Assembly (NCBI GenBank): GCA_029565685.1
Contig: JAKQNR010000006.1
Location: 62,001 to 126,000 of the forward strand
DNA length: 64,000 nt
Direction: 5' to 3'
DNA from: a bacterium
GTDB taxonomy: Bacteria; Zhuqueibacterota; Zhuqueibacteria; Residuimicrobiales; Residuimicrobiaceae
Positions 61,912-64,000 of this stretch are shown here, one piece after another. Below the pieces are notes generated by a model that was given only the letters and a program-made list of their open reading frames with translations, was not told the DNA's origin and made no database searches. Within the stretch, counting starts at the first letter, position 1; each line of letters opens with the position of its first letter. Made by a program: the position numbers and the translations under genes.

Positions 61912-64000
61912 TTATTTCAGCAGGGTCATCTTGCGGGTGAAACTCTGGTAATTCACTTTATAATTCAAACCGTTGCGCGTTCCGTTCTCCCAGGCATCCA
62001 TATGATAGAAATAGATGCCCGCGGCCACCGGAATGTGCTGCTCGTTTTTCCCGTCCCAGACCACGGTATGCTGTCCTGCCGCGGCATTGCCGTGATAGAG
62101 CAAGCGGACGCGGCGCCCGAGCAGATCATAGACAGCGATTTGAACCTCTTTCTCATAAGGCAGGTCAAACCGGATCGTGGTGATCGGATTGAAGGGATTT
62201 GGATAATTGCTGAGCAGATTCACCGACTCTGGCAAAGTGCTGGGCTGCGCCCCTCCCTCGGTATACCCGCCGCCCAGAGAGGAGGGAACCTCGCTCTCGC
62301 GGATCAAGACCACATACATCATCTGCGCACCGCGGCTGCCGACCGCTGCATTGCCGCCCAGCACCAGACGGCCGGAGGGAAAATACCCTTCCCATAGACG
62401 CAGACGATCGCCGCTCTCAGAAACGCCGAGGAACTGCTCGGTTTTTTGAAAATGGGCATCCAGCCAGTTCGGCGCTGACTGCGCTTCATCGTCGTAGGCC
62501 ACATACACCAGAGCGGATTTGCTCAGTTGAATGACCATGAAGCGGTTGTCGGACATGGTGCGGTCGTTATTGGCAGTCATGATCAATTTGGCCTGCAGCA
62601 GATCCTTCGGCACAGAGGTGATCACGTAGTTGCGATCCACATAGTACAGCCTTCCCACATCCGCATAGGAGATCATCGCCTCAGCCACGCCGTCCACTTT
62701 GATCTCCAGAGTGGGCATATAGGTGTACGCCATCACCGCAGGTCCCATGGCGGCGCCGGCAGCCGTGCTTTTAATGCCGCTCACGGTCAGCGTATAGGCT
62801 TTACCGGACTGATGCCGGGCGGTCTCCAGCAGAACCTGATTGGGCTCACTCTGCCACTCTGCGGAGAGGACGGCCAGGTTTTCGCTGATGGTGTAATTGC
62901 GCCGCGTCTCTGCGGAAATTTTCTCCACCGCCTGGGAAAAGGTGACGCGGATCAGATTCTCTCCTTCGATCTCCACTTTGCTCAATTTGGGCGCAGCGGA
63001 TTCATCCTGCTGCAGCGTGTAAAAGAACGGAACATTCGCCTTGATGAGCAGATCCGGACGATCCCAGCGCGGAATATCGTTGACGATCAGCGAATAAATG
63101 CGGCCCGGAACATGACTCGAAGTGCGCAGCTGCACCTGGGTCTGCGAACCATCCAGTTTGGCGCTCTGTACGGCGACCGGGCCCTGGATGGTGTAATGGG
63201 CCGGATTTTCCGCCTGCGTTTTGTCCACCTTCATATCGAACACCACCCACAGCTCGGTGGGCGTGGAGGAATACACATGAGTCACCGCCGGCGTCCGCTC
63301 CAGAGTCCAATCGCCGAAAGTGAAAGTGTAGGCGCTGTTGGCCGCTATGCGATTGCCCATTCCATCCATGACCTGGTTAACCGTGATCACATAGATTCTG
63401 CCCGGCTGCAGCACGCTGGTTTCCAGCTCGACCGCATGACCGGCGGATCCCGCTTTTACGGATTTGATTTCCGCCGAGTGGTTGAGGCTGTAATGGTCTG
63501 GATCCAGCGCCGTGACAGGCTCCACCGTCTCGCTGAAGACGACCTCCAGATGCTGAATGTCCTTGACGCGCACCGAAGCGATGGTGGGAGCAAGCCCGTC
63601 GCTGGGTTCATACAGATAGGAATAGCTGCTGTTGACGGCGATGACGTTGCCCGCCGATTCATCCTTGACCGCATTGATTCGCAACACATATAGCTTCTGC
63701 GCTTGATGGGCGCTGGTGTGCAGATGGACGATGCTGCGGCTCGCATCCAGGGACGCGCTCTGGACCTCCACGCCGCCGCTGATGCTATAGTTGGACGCCT
63801 GATTGGCAGAAGCGGCGGTCACGCGCTCATTAAACAACACGTCCAGATTCTGTCCGTCGATCACCTTCACCAGCGTGATCACCGGCCCCACCGCATCCGC
63901 AGCTTCGTACACATAGCTGTACGAGCTGTTGGGCTGAATGAGATTGCGCTGGCCGGTTGCATCGAAAATGTTGCTGATCGTCAAAAGATAGATCTTGTTG
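61912..64000 (-). CDS. Secreted multi-Ig (SbsA-like) protein with FlgD-like C-terminal domain, partial
   Basis: 696 residues are visible; the N-terminus lies beyond the right edge because the repeat pattern (NKIYLLTISN) continues to the last base. It contains at least four tandem Ig-like modules of about 95 residues, each reading V-L-V-x-F-x-x-x-V, then N-Y-x-I, then Y-x-L-x-V-x-x-V-x-D and ending SYSYLYE-like. A unique domain (about 62.3-62.7 kb) follows, then the C-terminal domain from NYPNPFNPITTIRFDL to AGIYFYHM ending KMTLLK. It is probably a surface-attached or secreted adhesin; function unknown. Confidence 0.85.
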   Translation of the reverse strand, partial: NKIYLLTISNIFDATGQRNLIQPNSSYSYVYEAADAVGPVITLVKVIDGQNLDVLFNERVTAASANQASNYSISGGVEVQSASLDASRSIVHLHTSAHQAQKLYVLRINAVKDESAGNVIAVNSSYSYLYEPSDGLAPTIASVRVKDIQHLEVVFSETVEPVTALDPDHYSLNHSAEIKSVKAGSAGHAVELETSVLQPGRIYVITVNQVMDGMGNRIAANSAYTFTFGDWTLERTPAVTHVYSSTPTELWVVFDMKVDKTQAENPAHYTIQGPVAVQSAKLDGSQTQVQLRTSSHVPGRIYSLIVNDIPRWDRPDLLIKANVPFFYTLQQDESAAPKLSKVEIEGENLIRVTFSQAVEKISAETRRNYTISENLAVLSAEWQSEPNQVLLETARHQSGKAYTLTVSGIKSTAAGAAMGPAVMAYTYMPTLEIKVDGVAEAMISYADVGRLYYVDRNYVITSVPKDLLQAKLIMTANNDRTMSDNRFMVIQLSKSALVYVAYDDEAQSAPNWLDAHFQKTEQFLGVSESGDRLRLWEGYFPSGRLVLGGNAAVGSRGAQMMYVVLIRESEVPSSLGGGYTEGGAQPSTLPESVNLLSNYPNPFNPITTIRFDLPYEKEVQIAVYDLLGRRVRLLYHGNAAAGQHTVVWDGKNEQHIPVAAGIYFYHMDAWENGTRNGLNYKVNYQSFTRKMTLLK

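Overview
The window looks like chromosomal DNA of a Gram-negative, free-living bacterium of the FCB/Calditrichota-KSB1 kind. This placement is inference. It rests on outer-membrane genes (an Omp85 barrel, Wza- and Wzi-type porins, an LpxH-type hydrolase), on large secreted proteins ending in NYPNPF-type FlgD-like C-terminal domains, on a gingipain-like C25 protease and a tricorn protease, and on moderately high GC with AT-rich promoters. Several genes appear to be driven by a common promoter form, TTGACA-like box, 17-nt spacer, TAwAtT-like box.

Layout. 1-561: N-terminal part of a glycogen-synthase-like enzyme, cut by the window edge. 0.7-7.9 kb (minus): a YbgF-like lipoprotein with its own promoter, then the envelope operon lpxH-mreC-mreD-mrdA-rodA-lgt. 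8.0-8.5 kb (plus): a stand-alone bacterial-microcompartment shell gene with its own promoter and terminator. 8.5-14.4 kb (plus): ispE, tRNA-Gln, prs, rplY, pth, rpsF-ssb-rpsR-rplI and a DUF3307 membrane protein. 14.4-20.3 kb (minus): EamA transporter, alpha/beta hydrolase, kduD and kduI (unsaturated uronate catabolism), rsmE and an Omp85-like barrel. 20.3-26.1 kb (minus): an RsbW-like ATPase, a large unrecognised beta-barrel, an FtsB/DivIC-like protein, enolase, and a VTE5-VTE6-like isoprenoid-kinase fusion. 26.1-26.6 kb: an intergenic region with two perfect DnaA boxes flanking a very AT-rich core. 26.6-32.3 kb: a 1880-residue secreted C25 protease with two FAM3/POMGnT1-like ILEI domains.

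32.6-48.3 kb (minus) is a cell-surface glycan locus: a WecA/TagO-type initiating transferase, four GT4 and one GT2 glycosyltransferases, two methyltransferases, a membrane polymerase-like protein, a Wzx flippase, a hexapeptide acyltransferase, a secreted esterase and a Wzi-like outer-membrane protein. 48.5-51.1 kb (plus) holds a Tat-type sulfatase and a second secreted esterase. 51.2-53.2 kb (minus) holds a TIM-barrel isomerase and wecB. 53.4-56.6 kb is a tricorn protease. 56.7-57.6 kb is an AT-rich, probably acquired HEPN-domain gene. 57.8-61.7 kb (minus) is the export module (Wza, Wzz, hexapeptide acyltransferase). From 61.9 kb to the edge is the C-terminal part of a multi-Ig secreted protein.

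The glycan genes form a plausible Wzx/Wzy-type route: a lipid-linked repeat unit is started by the WecA homologue, extended by the glycosyltransferases, flipped by Wzx, polymerised by the membrane protein, length-controlled by Wzz and exported by Wza/Wzi. The sulfatase, esterases and KduI/KduD suggest that the cell also strips and eats uronate-containing, possibly sulfated polysaccharides. The observations most worth following are the paired ILEI domains in the C25 protease, the autonomous BMC shell gene, the DnaA-box region, the AT-rich HEPN gene and the structured leader ahead of the 33.6-34.8 kb glycosyltransferase.
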